From contig CAVQFO010000023.1 in the NCBI GenBank assembly GCA_963711725.1, positions 434,001 to 498,000 of the forward strand: DNA of 64,000 nucleotides, given 5' to 3'. Shown piece after piece: positions 46,274 to 55,283 of the stretch. The position numbers and the translations under genes are program-made. Origin of the DNA: CAVQFO01 sp963711725. GTDB lineage: Bacteria > Pseudomonadota > Gammaproteobacteria > Nitrococcales > Aquisalimonadaceae. Each line of letters starts with the position of its first letter. Position 1 is the first letter of the stretch. A model generated the notes under the pieces. It was not told the origin of the DNA. It saw only the letters and a program-made list of their open reading frames with translations, and made no database searches.

Positions 46274-47715
46274 TGGCCACCCCCCAACAGCCGGGTCTGA
46301 AGTGCCGCCGCCGCGCCGCCAATGCTGCCCGCCCCCATGGTCAGCAGCAGATCGCCGGGGCGCAGCACCCCAGGCAGGGTATCCACCAATTCCTCCACTG
46401 ACTCCACGAACACGGGGTTGACCTTGCCGCGGGCGCGAATCGCACCGCACAGGCTCCGGGCGTCGGCGCCGGGAATGGGCTCCTCTCCGGCGGCATAGAC
46501 CGGCGTCATCACCAGGGCGTCCACTTCCGAGAGCACCCGGGAAAAATCCTCGAAAAGGTCTTTGGTACGGCTATACCGATGCGGTTGGAACGCCAGCACC
46601 AGGCGGCGCTCCGGCCAACCGGCCCGGGCCGCCTTGAGCGTGGCCGCCAGCTCCCGCGGATGGTGGCCGTAATCGTCGATCACCAGTACGGAGCCGTCGC
46701 CCAGGGGCAGTTCACCGTAACTCTGGAAGCGGCGGCCCACACCCTGGAATCCGGACAAGGCCTTGGTCATGGTTTCGGGCGGAACACCCAGCTCGTGGGC
46801 CACACCCAACGCCGCCAGCGCGTTCTGCACGTTGTGCCGGCCCGGAATGCTGAGTTCCAGATCCAGGGTTTGCCCCCCCTCGGGCAGCCGCACCTTGAAG
46901 GAAGTACGGCCCTGGCTATGGTGGATGTCGTAGGCAAACAGGTCGGCGTCCTGCTCGATGCCGTACGTCCGCACCGGCCTGCCGATATCGGGAATCAGCT
47001 CCCGGACCACGGGGTCGTCCACGCACACCACCGCCAGACCGTAAAAGGGCAGATGGTGCAGGAATTCCAGAAACGTGCCCCGCAGACGATCAAAGTCGCC
47101 GCCGTACGTGCCCAGATGATCGGCGTCGATATTGGTGACAATGGCCATCATGGGCTGGAGGTACAGAAATGAGGCGTCGCTTTCGTCTGCCTCGGCCACC
47201 AGGAATCGTCCCGCGCCCAGGCGCGCATGGCTGGCGGAGCTGTTGAGGCGACCGCCGATCACGTAGGTGGGATCGTAGCCGCCTTCCGCCAGCAGGCTTG
47301 CCACCAGGCTGGTGGTGGTGGTTTTGCCGTGAGTGCCGGCCACGGCTATGCCGTAGCGGAAGCGCATCAGTTCGGCGAGCATCTCGGCCCGGGGGACCAC
47401 CGGGACACGGCGGCGGTGGGCGGCCTGGACTTCGGGATTGTCCTCGCCCACGGCGCTGGAGATCACGACCGCATCCACGCTGCTGACGTGGGCCTCGTCG
47501 TGCCCGTAGTCGACCCGCGCGCCCAGATCCGCCAACCGTCGGCTCACGGCGTTTTCGCGCAGATCGCTGCCGCTCACCTCATAACCCAGATTGAGCAACA
47601 CCTCCGCGATACCGCCCATGCCCGAGCCGCCGATACCCACGAAATGGACCCGGCGCACCCGGCCCATTCCGCCGGGACCGTGCGGCTGCCAATCGTTCGC
47701 GTGGGTCTTGCTCAT
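46270..47715 (-). CDS. murC: UDP-N-acetylmuramate-L-alanine ligase
   Basis: Adds L-alanine to UDP-MurNAc. The 481-aa product has FVGIGGSGMGGIAEVL, the ATP loop GTHGKTTT, EADESDASFL and HHPRELAATLKAAR. Start ATG 47715 overlaps the murG stop by 1 bp (TGATG). It is in the unbroken murG-murC-murB chain. Confidence 0.97.
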   Translation of the reverse strand: MSKTHANDWQPHGPGGMGRVRRVHFVGIGGSGMGGIAEVLLNLGYEVSGSDLRENAVSRRLADLGARVDYGHDEAHVSSVDAVVISSAVGEDNPEVQAAHRRRVPVVPRAEMLAELMRFRYGIAVAGTHGKTTTTSLVASLLAEGGYDPTYVIGGRLNSSASHARLGAGRFLVAEADESDASFLYLQPMMAIVTNIDADHLGTYGGDFDRLRGTFLEFLHHLPFYGLAVVCVDDPVVRELIPDIGRPVRTYGIEQDADLFAYDIHHSQGRTSFKVRLPEGGQTLDLELSIPGRHNVQNALAALGVAHELGVPPETMTKALSGFQGVGRRFQSYGELPLGDGSVLVIDDYGHHPRELAATLKAARAGWPERRLVLAFQPHRYSRTKDLFEDFSRVLSEVDALVMTPVYAAGEEPIPGADARSLCGAIRARGKVNPVFVESVEELVDTLPGVLRPGDLLLTMGAGSIGGAAAALQTRLLGGGQ

Positions 47716-48797
47716 CAGGCCGCCTCCATACAACGCTCGGCGACGCGGCGCGTGGCCTCCGGCCGGGCCATCTCCCGGGCCCGCGCGGCCATCATCCGCA
47801 ATCGATCACGATCGTTTCCGAATTCCAGAAGCAGCGCCCCCAGCCGCTCCGCGTTCAGTTGCGCCTGAGGCAACAGCACCGCCGCACCGGCATCGACCAG
47901 ATAGCGGGCGTTGGCGGTCTGATGGTCGTCCACGGCATACGGCAGCGGCACCAGGCACGCGGCCACACCCACCGCGGCCAGTTCCGCCACGGTCAGGGCG
48001 CCGGCGCGGCTAATCACCAGATCAGCCCAGCCGTAGGCTTCGGCCATGTCCTCGATGAACGCTTCCAGGACAACCGGCACGCCGTAACGCCGATAGTTGC
48101 CCTCGGCGGTCTCCAGTGTCTTGGTGCCGGCCTGATGGCGGATTTCGAATGACAGCCGGGAGGACACGTTGGCCAAGGCCTGGGGCACCACTTCGTTCAA
48201 TACCTGAGCCCCCAGGCTGCCCCCGACCACGAGGATGCGCAGCGCACCGGTGCGCCCGGCCAGGCGCTGATCGGGGGCCGCGGTCTCGAACAGATCGGCC
48301 CGCACCGGATTCCCCGTCACTTCCGTCTGGCGCGCCCGCGGGAACGACACCGGGAAGCCGGTCATCACGCGGCGGGCCAGGCGCGAGAGCAGGCGGTTGG
48401 TAAAGCCGGGGACGGCGTTTTGCTCGTGCAAGTACAAGGGCTTGCGCAGCAGCCACGCGGCCACCCCGCCTGGCCCCGCAGCGTAACCGCCCATGCCGAG
48501 CACCGAGCGGGGCCGGTGACGGCGCAACACGGATACCGCCTGGGCGACGGCCCGGGCGATCACGGCAGGTGCCAGCACCCACCCCAGCATGCCGTTGCCA
48601 CGCAGGCCCCGGACATTGAGAAACTCGAGCGGAATGCCGGCCGCGGGCACCACGCGCGCCTCCAGGCCGGCGCGGGTTCCCAGCCAGACCACGGGGACGC
48701 CCCAATCCTGAAGTTGGCGGGCAACGGCGAGCCCCGGGAACACATGCCCCCCGGTGCCGCCGGCCATGATCAGTACGGGAGCGGCCGATCGGTTCAT
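47715..48797 (-). CDS. murG: UDP-N-acetylglucosamine transferase MurG
   Basis: Membrane-associated glycosyltransferase forming lipid II. The 360-aa product has the glycine loop MAGGTGGHVFPGLAVA, GMGGYAAGPGG, HEQNAVPGFTN, VVGGSLGAQVLN and SRAGALTVAEL..VG..A.LVPLPYAVDDHQTANA. The ATG at 48797 overlaps the ftsW stop by 4 bp. Confidence 0.97.
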   Translation of the reverse strand: MNRSAAPVLIMAGGTGGHVFPGLAVARQLQDWGVPVVWLGTRAGLEARVVPAAGIPLEFLNVRGLRGNGMLGWVLAPAVIARAVAQAVSVLRRHRPRSVLGMGGYAAGPGGVAAWLLRKPLYLHEQNAVPGFTNRLLSRLARRVMTGFPVSFPRARQTEVTGNPVRADLFETAAPDQRLAGRTGALRILVVGGSLGAQVLNEVVPQALANVSSRLSFEIRHQAGTKTLETAEGNYRRYGVPVVLEAFIEDMAEAYGWADLVISRAGALTVAELAAVGVAACLVPLPYAVDDHQTANARYLVDAGAAVLLPQAQLNAERLGALLLEFGNDRDRLRMMAARAREMARPEATRRVAERCMEAA

Positions 48798-49993
48798 GCG
48801 GCCCCCTTGGCCACGGGGCGCGCGGACACACCGGCCACGCGGACTTCGTAGTCCGCCCGCAGCAGCAGTCCCAACCCGAAGGCAGTCGCCACCAGGCTGC
48901 TGCCGCCATAGCTCATCAGCGGAAGCGTCAAGCCCTTGGTGGGCAGCAATCCCATGTTCACGCCCATGTTGATGCTCGCCTGCAGTCCCAGCCAGATGGA
49001 GATCGCGAAACTCAGGAAGGAGGCAAAGGGTCGCTGGGCCCGGGCGGCGCGAATGCCGATGCGCAGGCCGCTGAACACCACGTAGCCGAACAGGGCAACC
49101 ACCACGACCACCCCGACCAGCCCCAGCTCTTCGGCCAGCACGGCGAAGACGAAGTCCGTATGCGCCTCGGGCAGGTAAAACAGCTTTTGGATACTGCCGC
49201 CCAAACCGACGCCGAACCATTCGCCGCGGCCGATGGCGATCAGCGACTGGGTGAGCTGGAAGCCGGAATCGAAGGGGTCGGCCCATGGGTTGATGAAGCC
49301 GGTCAGCCGCTGCCACCGATAGGGCGAGCCCACCACCAGGGCACCGGCCGCGCCACCAGCCAACATCACCAGCAGGCCAAACCGCCAAAGCGGCACACCC
49401 GCCAGGAAAAGCACGGCCATCCCGGTGGAGGCCAGGACCACGGCGGCCCCGAAATCCGGTTCCATCAACAGCAACAACGAGCACACGCCCAACACCGCCA
49501 TGGGAATCAGAAATCCCCGGCTGGAGGTGCGCAGTGCCTCGCCCCGCCGCACGGCGTAGCCGGCCAGATAGAGGAACACCAGAAAGCGGATGAATTCCGA
49601 CACCTGCATCTGGAAGATGCCCAGGGGAATCCAGCGGGTGCTGCCGTTCACCTGGCGGCCGATCCCCGGAATCAGAACCGCCACCAGCAGAAACAGCGCC
49701 AAGGCCAGCAGCGCCGTCCCGGAACGCTCCCAGGCTTCCAGACGGATACGCACCGTCACCAGCATTACGCCCGCACCCAGCAGGGCGTAGAACGCCTGGC
49801 GCTTGAGGAAATAGAACTCGTCGCCCGTTTGGCGGTCGGCAATCGAAATGGACGCCGACCCCACCATGATGACGCCCAGCACCACCAGGGCCAGGATCGC
49901 CAGGAGCAGGCGGTGGTCGATGTTTGGCCACAGTGGCGGCGCGCGTTCCCCGGAGCCGCGGGCGGCCATGATGTCGGTGAGTTGCAGGTTCAT
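48794..49993 (-). CDS. ftsW: Septal SEDS glycosyltransferase FtsW
   Basis: Polymerises septal glycan strands with FtsI. The 399-aa polytopic protein has GSTRWIPLGIFQMQVSEF, EPDFGAAVVLA, QSLIAIGRGEWFGVGLGGSIQKLFYLPEAHTDFVFAV and LPLMSYGGSSLVATA. ATG 49993 (MNLQLTDIM) overlaps the murD stop by 4 bp. A longer frame up to 50071 is unsupported. Confidence 0.96.
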   Translation of the reverse strand: MNLQLTDIMAARGSGERAPPLWPNIDHRLLLAILALVVLGVIMVGSASISIADRQTGDEFYFLKRQAFYALLGAGVMLVTVRIRLEAWERSGTALLALALFLLVAVLIPGIGRQVNGSTRWIPLGIFQMQVSEFIRFLVFLYLAGYAVRRGEALRTSSRGFLIPMAVLGVCSLLLLMEPDFGAAVVLASTGMAVLFLAGVPLWRFGLLVMLAGGAAGALVVGSPYRWQRLTGFINPWADPFDSGFQLTQSLIAIGRGEWFGVGLGGSIQKLFYLPEAHTDFVFAVLAEELGLVGVVVVVALFGYVVFSGLRIGIRAARAQRPFASFLSFAISIWLGLQASINMGVNMGLLPTKGLTLPLMSYGGSSLVATAFGLGLLLRADYEVRVAGVSARPVAKGAA

Positions 49994-51339
49994 TCCGGCA
50001 ACCTCCCCACGGCCTCGGCGAACACGCGGCCCCGTTCTTCGTAGCCGGAAAACATGTCGAAGCTGGCGCACGCCGGCGAAAGCAGCACGGTGTCGCCGGG
50101 GCGGGAGTCCTTCGCCGCCCGCGTTACAGCCGCTTCCATGTCCTCGGCAAACACATGCGGCACGGCATCGCCCAGGGCTTTGGCGATTAATGGGCCGTCG
50201 CGTCCGATCAGGACAACCAGACGGGCTTTGGCGGCCAGGGCCTCGCGCAAGGGTGCAAAGTCGGCGCCCTTGCCGTCGCCGCCGGCAATAAGGACAAGGG
50301 GGCCCGGCATCCCCGCCACTGCCGCGACGGTGGCCCCCACGTTGGTGCCCTTGGAATCGTCGTAGTACTGGACCCCGGCGCGTTCAGCGACCCACTGGCT
50401 GCGATGGGCCAAGCCGCGGAAACCGCGAAGCGCCTCCAACATGGCCTCCATAGGGAAGCCGGCGGCGACACCCAGGGCCAAAGCCGCCAGCGCATTGGCC
50501 TGATTGTGCCGACCGGGAATCTTGAGCTCGGCGACGGGCAGCAGGGGCGCCTGCCCCCGCGCCAGCCACGTCTCGCCGTCGTGTTCCAGCAGACCGAAAT
50601 CGTCCGCTCGGCTTGGCGCACCGAGACCGAAGCCGATCATGGCCCGACCCACAGGGGCCATGGGCCGTACCCGCGCGTCGTCCAGATTCACCACCGCCGT
50701 TCGCGCCCGCGTATAGACCCGGGCCTTGGCGTCGGCATAGGCGCTCACCGTCGGGTAGCGGTCCATGTGATCGGGGCTCAGATTGAGCACTACCGCCGCC
50801 TGGGGTGCCAGGGTGCGCGTGGTCTCCAACTGGAAGCTGGACAACTCCAGCACGTAGAGTTCCGGCTCGGGATCCGTCAGAAGTTCCAGGGCCGGCGTAC
50901 CGAGATTGCCGCCCACCCCTGCTTCAATACCGGCCGTAGCCGCCATGGCGCCCACCAGTGTGGTCACGGTTGATTTGCCGTTGGAACCGGTAATCGCGAT
51001 CACCGGCGCGGTGGCGTGGCGCGCGAACAGCTCGATCTCACTGACCACGGGCACGCCGGCCGCAGATGCCGCGGCCAGGGCGGGTTCCGTCAACGCAACG
51101 CCGGGGCTCAAAACGATCTCGCCGCTGCCCCGCAACAGGTCACGGTCGAATCCGCCCACCGCGGCCGTCAGACCCGGTATCAGCCGGCGCGCCTCGTCCA
51201 GGCCCGGCGGCTGCGCACGGCTGTCCGTCACCGCCACGGGAACGCCCCGCGCATGCAGAAAGCGCAGGCAGGCCAATCCGGTCTTGCCCAGACCGACGAC
51301 CACCGTTTTGCGCTCATTTGTCATTGCCAGTGCCTGCAT
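49990..51339 (-). CDS. murD: UDP-N-acetylmuramoylalanine-D-glutamate ligase
   Basis: Adds D-glutamate in the stem peptide. The 449-aa product has VVVGLGKTGLACLRFL, the ATP loop GSNGKSTVT, NLSPDHMDRY and DSKGTNVGAT. The first ATG (51339) shares one base with the mraY stop; a second ATG at 51324 is possible. Confidence 0.96.
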   Translation of the reverse strand: MQALAMTNERKTVVVGLGKTGLACLRFLHARGVPVAVTDSRAQPPGLDEARRLIPGLTAAVGGFDRDLLRGSGEIVLSPGVALTEPALAAASAAGVPVVSEIELFARHATAPVIAITGSNGKSTVTTLVGAMAATAGIEAGVGGNLGTPALELLTDPEPELYVLELSSFQLETTRTLAPQAAVVLNLSPDHMDRYPTVSAYADAKARVYTRARTAVVNLDDARVRPMAPVGRAMIGFGLGAPSRADDFGLLEHDGETWLARGQAPLLPVAELKIPGRHNQANALAALALGVAAGFPMEAMLEALRGFRGLAHRSQWVAERAGVQYYDDSKGTNVGATVAAVAGMPGPLVLIAGGDGKGADFAPLREALAAKARLVVLIGRDGPLIAKALGDAVPHVFAEDMEAAVTRAAKDSRPGDTVLLSPACASFDMFSGYEERGRVFAEAVGRLPE

Positions 51340-52421
51340 CAGCGGATCTTCAACGACGACAAACCGATCAACACCAGGATCACCGTGATGATCCAGAACC
51401 GGACGATCACGCGGGGTTCCGGCCACCCCTTCAATTCGAAGTGGTGGTGCAGCGGCGCCATTCGGAATATCCGCCGCCCCGTGAGCTTGAACGACGCCAC
51501 CTGGAGAATGACGGACACCGTTTCCACCACGAACACTCCACCCATGACGAACAGCACCAACTCCTGTCGCACCACCACGGCAATGGTGCCCAGAGCCGCG
51601 CCCAGCGCCAGCGCGCCAACGTCTCCCATGAATACCTGGGCGGGATAGGCGTTGAACCAGAGGAAGCCGAGGCCGGCGCCCACCAGCGCACCACAGAAGA
51701 TGACGATCTCGCCTGAGCCCGGCACGTAAGGGATGCCCAGGTAGGCCGCGAACTTGACGTTGCCGCTGGCGTAGGCAAACACCCCCAGGGCGCCCCCGAC
51801 CAGCACCGTGGGATTGATCGCCAGCCCATCCAGGCCGTCGGTGAGATTCACCGCGTTGCTGGTGCCGACGATCACGAAGTAGGTCAAGGGAATGAACAAC
51901 CAGCCCAGTTCCGGCGTCACGCCTTTTACGAAGGGAATCACCAACTGGGTTTCCGTGGCGGAGGGCGCCGTGACGAACAGGATCACCGCCGCGCCCAGAC
52001 CGAAGACGGACTGCCAGAAGTACTTGGCCCGCGCCGACAAGCCTTTGGAGTTGCCGAAGACCAGTTTCCGGTAATCGTCCACGCCACCGATGAGGCCGAA
52101 CAGCAGCGTCACGCCCAGCACCACCCACACATAGCGATTGCGCAGGTCCGACCACAACAACGTGGCCACCGTCACGGCCACCAGGATCAATGCGCCGCCC
52201 ATGGTAGGCGTGCCCGCCTTGGACAGATGACTCTGGGGCCCGTCGGCGCGGACCTGCTGGCCGATCTGGTAGTGCGTGAGCCGCCGAATCAGTACCGGCC
52301 CCACCATCAACGAAATCACCAGGGAGGTAAGCACACCCAGGATGGCGCGGAACGTCAGATACTGGAAGACGTTGAATCCGCTATGGAAATGTTCCAGGTA
52401 TTGGGCAAGATACAACAGCAC
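51339..52421 (-). CDS. mraY: Phospho-N-acetylmuramoyl-pentapeptide transferase
   Basis: Integral membrane enzyme forming lipid I from UDP-MurNAc-pentapeptide and undecaprenyl phosphate. The 360-aa product (E. coli 360) has GTPTMGGALIL, DDYRKL, NAVNLTDGLDGLA, VFMGDVGALALG and MAPLHHHFELKGW. It starts 1 bp after murF ends. Confidence 0.98.
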   Translation of the reverse strand: MLLYLAQYLEHFHSGFNVFQYLTFRAILGVLTSLVISLMVGPVLIRRLTHYQIGQQVRADGPQSHLSKAGTPTMGGALILVAVTVATLLWSDLRNRYVWVVLGVTLLFGLIGGVDDYRKLVFGNSKGLSARAKYFWQSVFGLGAAVILFVTAPSATETQLVIPFVKGVTPELGWLFIPLTYFVIVGTSNAVNLTDGLDGLAINPTVLVGGALGVFAYASGNVKFAAYLGIPYVPGSGEIVIFCGALVGAGLGFLWFNAYPAQVFMGDVGALALGAALGTIAVVVRQELVLFVMGGVFVVETVSVILQVASFKLTGRRIFRMAPLHHHFELKGWPEPRVIVRFWIITVILVLIGLSSLKIR

Positions 52422-52422
52422 G

Positions 52423-53778
52423 TCAGCTCTCCGTCGTCCGCGTCGCGGCGCTGGGACCGGTTAGCGCGGCAACCACGCGCTCCATGCCCATGAGCCGGGA
52501 CCCCTTCACCAAGACAGCGACGTCCGGTCTCAACTCCCGCTGTAAAACGCGAATCAGGGTGTCGCAGTCGGTGAACGAGCGTGCCCCCTCGCCAAAGCCT
52601 TTGGCCGCCTCTGCCGCCAAAGCGCCCAGCGCGAACAGCCGTTTCACACCAGCCTCCCGGCACTGACGCCCGGCGCCCGCATGCCAGCGCGGGCCCTCGT
52701 CGCCGAGTTCGCCCATGTCGCCCAACACCAACCACGGCTCGCCTGCCTGCTCCAACAGCACCGCGATCCCGGCTTCGAGGGATGCCGGATTGGCGTTGTA
52801 GCTGTCATCGATGACCAGCGCACCGCACTGGGCGCGACGTCGGTCCAACCGCCCCGCCACACCCCGCATGCTCGCCAGTCCGGCGGCAATATCGGCAAGC
52901 GGAACCTCCAGCGCCACAGCGGCGGCTGTCGCCGCAAGCGCGTTGAGCACGTTGTGCCGGCCGAGCAGGTTGAGCTGCAGGGGGAACGTACCCTCCGGCG
53001 TCGCCACCAGTCGCTGCTCGGCGGAGCCGGCCGTGTGCACCGCCGCGGACTCCTGAAAACCGAAGTCGATGATTCGCGCCTTCCCGGCCCGTTCCCGCCA
53101 TAGCGGCGCGTAGACATCGTCGGCATTGATGACCGCCGTCCCGGTGGCGCCAAGGGCCTCGAACAGCTCGCCCTTGGTGCGAGCGACGCCGTCGATGCTG
53201 CCCAAGCCTTCCAGATGCGCAGGCCCGGCGTTGGTTACCAGGCCGACGTCGGGTTCGGCCAGGCCGGCAAGGTAGGCGATGTCACCGGCGTGGCTGCAGC
53301 CCATCTCCACCACGGCAAAGCGATGCCGGGTATCGAGCTGCAGCAGTGTGAGAGGCACGCCGATTTCGTTGTTCAGATTGCCCTGGGTGGAGAGGCTTGG
53401 CGCGACCCGCGCCAGAATCGCGGCGAGCATCTCCTTGACCGTGGTTTTGCCGTTGCTGCCGGTCACGCCCACGACCTTGCAGCCGGCCGCCTGCCGCCAG
53501 GCCCGGCCCAACTGACCCAACGCCCGGCGCGTATCCTCCACCACCACCTGAGGCAGCGTGGTTTCCACCAGGTGATCCACGACCACCCCGGCCGCGCCCA
53601 AGCGGCTGACGTCGTCGACGAAGCCGTGGCCGTCGAAGCGGTCGCCGCGCAAGGCGACGAACAGTTGTCCGGGCTCGGCCCGGCGACTGTCGGTGGTCAC
53701 TGCGGAGAAACGTCCGTCTGCGCCCTCCAGGCGTCCGTTCAACACCCGCGCGGCTTCGGAAAGTGCCATCTCGATCAT
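52423..53778 (-). CDS. murF: UDP-MurNAc-tripeptide D-alanyl-D-alanine ligase
   Basis: Adds D-Ala-D-Ala to the muramyl tripeptide. The 451-aa product has TTDSRRAEPGQLFVALRGDRFDGHGFV, the ATP loop GSNGKTTVKEML, EMGCSHAGDIAYLA, DDSYNANPASLEAG and the end VLVKGSRLMGMERVV. ATG 53778 overlaps the murE stop by 4 bp. Confidence 0.97.
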   Translation of the reverse strand: MIEMALSEAARVLNGRLEGADGRFSAVTTDSRRAEPGQLFVALRGDRFDGHGFVDDVSRLGAAGVVVDHLVETTLPQVVVEDTRRALGQLGRAWRQAAGCKVVGVTGSNGKTTVKEMLAAILARVAPSLSTQGNLNNEIGVPLTLLQLDTRHRFAVVEMGCSHAGDIAYLAGLAEPDVGLVTNAGPAHLEGLGSIDGVARTKGELFEALGATGTAVINADDVYAPLWRERAGKARIIDFGFQESAAVHTAGSAEQRLVATPEGTFPLQLNLLGRHNVLNALAATAAAVALEVPLADIAAGLASMRGVAGRLDRRRAQCGALVIDDSYNANPASLEAGIAVLLEQAGEPWLVLGDMGELGDEGPRWHAGAGRQCREAGVKRLFALGALAAEAAKGFGEGARSFTDCDTLIRVLQRELRPDVAVLVKGSRLMGMERVVAALTGPSAATRTTES

Positions 53779-55283
53779 GACGCTCCCTCCCCAAGCACGC
53801 GCTCGGCGATTTCACGGTCACTCAGGTGCAGTCGGCGACCACCGATCAACTGATAATCCTCGTGGCCCTTGCCCGCCACCAACACTGCATCACCGGGCGC
53901 GGCGCTTCGAACGGCCAGACGAATGGCCGCTTCCCGGTCACGCTCCAGCTGGGGAACCATCCGGGAGAAACCGGCCCGGATCTCTGCGACGATGCGGTCC
54001 GGATCTTCGCCGCGGGGGTTGTCATCGGTCAGCACAACGGCGTCGGCCCAGCGCTCGGCGGCCTCCGCCATCAACGGACGCTTGCCGCGATCCCGGTCGC
54101 CGCCGCAGCCGAAAACACACCAGAGACGACCGGCCACGTGGTCGCGGCAGGCACGAAGCGCCGCCTCCAGCGCACCGGGGGTATGGGCATAATCGACGAT
54201 GATCAGAGGACGACCGGCCGCGGTGAAGCGCTCCATACGCCCGGCAACCGGCCGCAGGCGCGCCAACCGTTCCCGCGCCATCTCCGGATCAAAGCCCAAG
54301 GCGTGCAGCACAGCTCGCACGGCCAGCACGTTAGCCACGTTGAAATCACCCAGCAGCGGCAACTCCACGCGCTCATCGCCGCCCGGGCCTGCAAAACCCA
54401 CGGCCAGCCCCTCGGATAGATGCTCGATCTTTTGACACCGGAAATCCGCACCGGATTTGCCGGCGGCGGAATAGCTCCACGCCTTGGGACCGCCCCGGCC
54501 GAGTAGTTGCCGGCCCAATTCGTCATCCATGTTCAACACCGTTGCGCCAAGGCCCGGAAACTCAAACAGGCGCGCCTTGGCAGCGCGGTAAGCGTCCACA
54601 GTGCCGTGATAGTCCAGGTGGTCGCGACCCAGGTTGGTCAAAACCGCCACCGCGAAGCGCACGCCCGCGACGCGGGCCTGATCCAGGGCGTGAGAAGACA
54701 CTTCCATGCTGGCGAACCGGGCGCCACCGGCTGCGGCCTCGGCCAGCACCCGGTGAACGTCGATGGCACCGGGCGTGGTGTGACCACCCGCCTCGAGGCT
54801 TCCGTACAGGCCGTAGCCCAGGGTTCCCATGACGGCGCATGGCGCCTCCGGGGCGCCCAGGGCCTGGGCCAGGAACTGGCTCACGGACGTCTTGCCGTCG
54901 GTACCGGTCACGCCCACCACCTGCAGACGCGCGGACGGCTCCTCGTAGAATCGGTCGGCCAGCAGCCCCAGTTTCGCCGCCAGGCCGGGCATCTCGACAC
55001 AGGGCACACCGGCGTCGCGGCAGCGCCGCAGCGCCGGCTCGCGGCCCGCCAATGGCGGCTCCCACAGGATCGCAACGGCCCCGGCCTCCAGCGCGGCGGG
55101 CGCGAAATCCAGGCCATGATGGTTCTCGCCGGCGCGGGCGCAGAAGAGGAAACCAGGCTCCACGGCCTGGCTGTTCTCGGTCATCCCGCTGATGGCCCGG
55201 TCCTGACCCGGCAGGAGCTCGGCCATGCCTTCGAGCAGGCGTCGCAGAGTTGGCTCCGAGGACATGCGTTGGGCGGCCATCAT
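53775..55283 (-). CDS. murE: UDP-MurNAc-dipeptide 2,6-diaminopimelate ligase
   Basis: Adds the third residue of the stem peptide. The ATP loop is GTDGKTS; the substrate-selecting motif is DNPR in TDDNPRGEDPDRI, which marks meso-diaminopimelate as the residue added and thus a Gram-negative-type wall. The 502-aa product also has EVSSHALDQARV and DYAHTPGALE. ATG 55283 overlaps the ftsI stop by 4 bp. Confidence 0.97.
   Translation of the reverse strand: MMAAQRMSSEPTLRRLLEGMAELLPGQDRAISGMTENSQAVEPGFLFCARAGENHHGLDFAPAALEAGAVAILWEPPLAGREPALRRCRDAGVPCVEMPGLAAKLGLLADRFYEEPSARLQVVGVTGTDGKTSVSQFLAQALGAPEAPCAVMGTLGYGLYGSLEAGGHTTPGAIDVHRVLAEAAAGGARFASMEVSSHALDQARVAGVRFAVAVLTNLGRDHLDYHGTVDAYRAAKARLFEFPGLGATVLNMDDELGRQLLGRGGPKAWSYSAAGKSGADFRCQKIEHLSEGLAVGFAGPGGDERVELPLLGDFNVANVLAVRAVLHALGFDPEMARERLARLRPVAGRMERFTAAGRPLIIVDYAHTPGALEAALRACRDHVAGRLWCVFGCGGDRDRGKRPLMAEAAERWADAVVLTDDNPRGEDPDRIVAEIRAGFSRMVPQLERDREAAIRLAVRSAAPGDAVLVAGKGHEDYQLIGGRRLHLSDREIAERVLGEGAS

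Noticed and set aside
47715..49931. A single 738-codon frame spanning murG and much of ftsW
   Set aside because: The part before the MurG start is an out-of-frame read of ftsW; the true murG starts at 48797.
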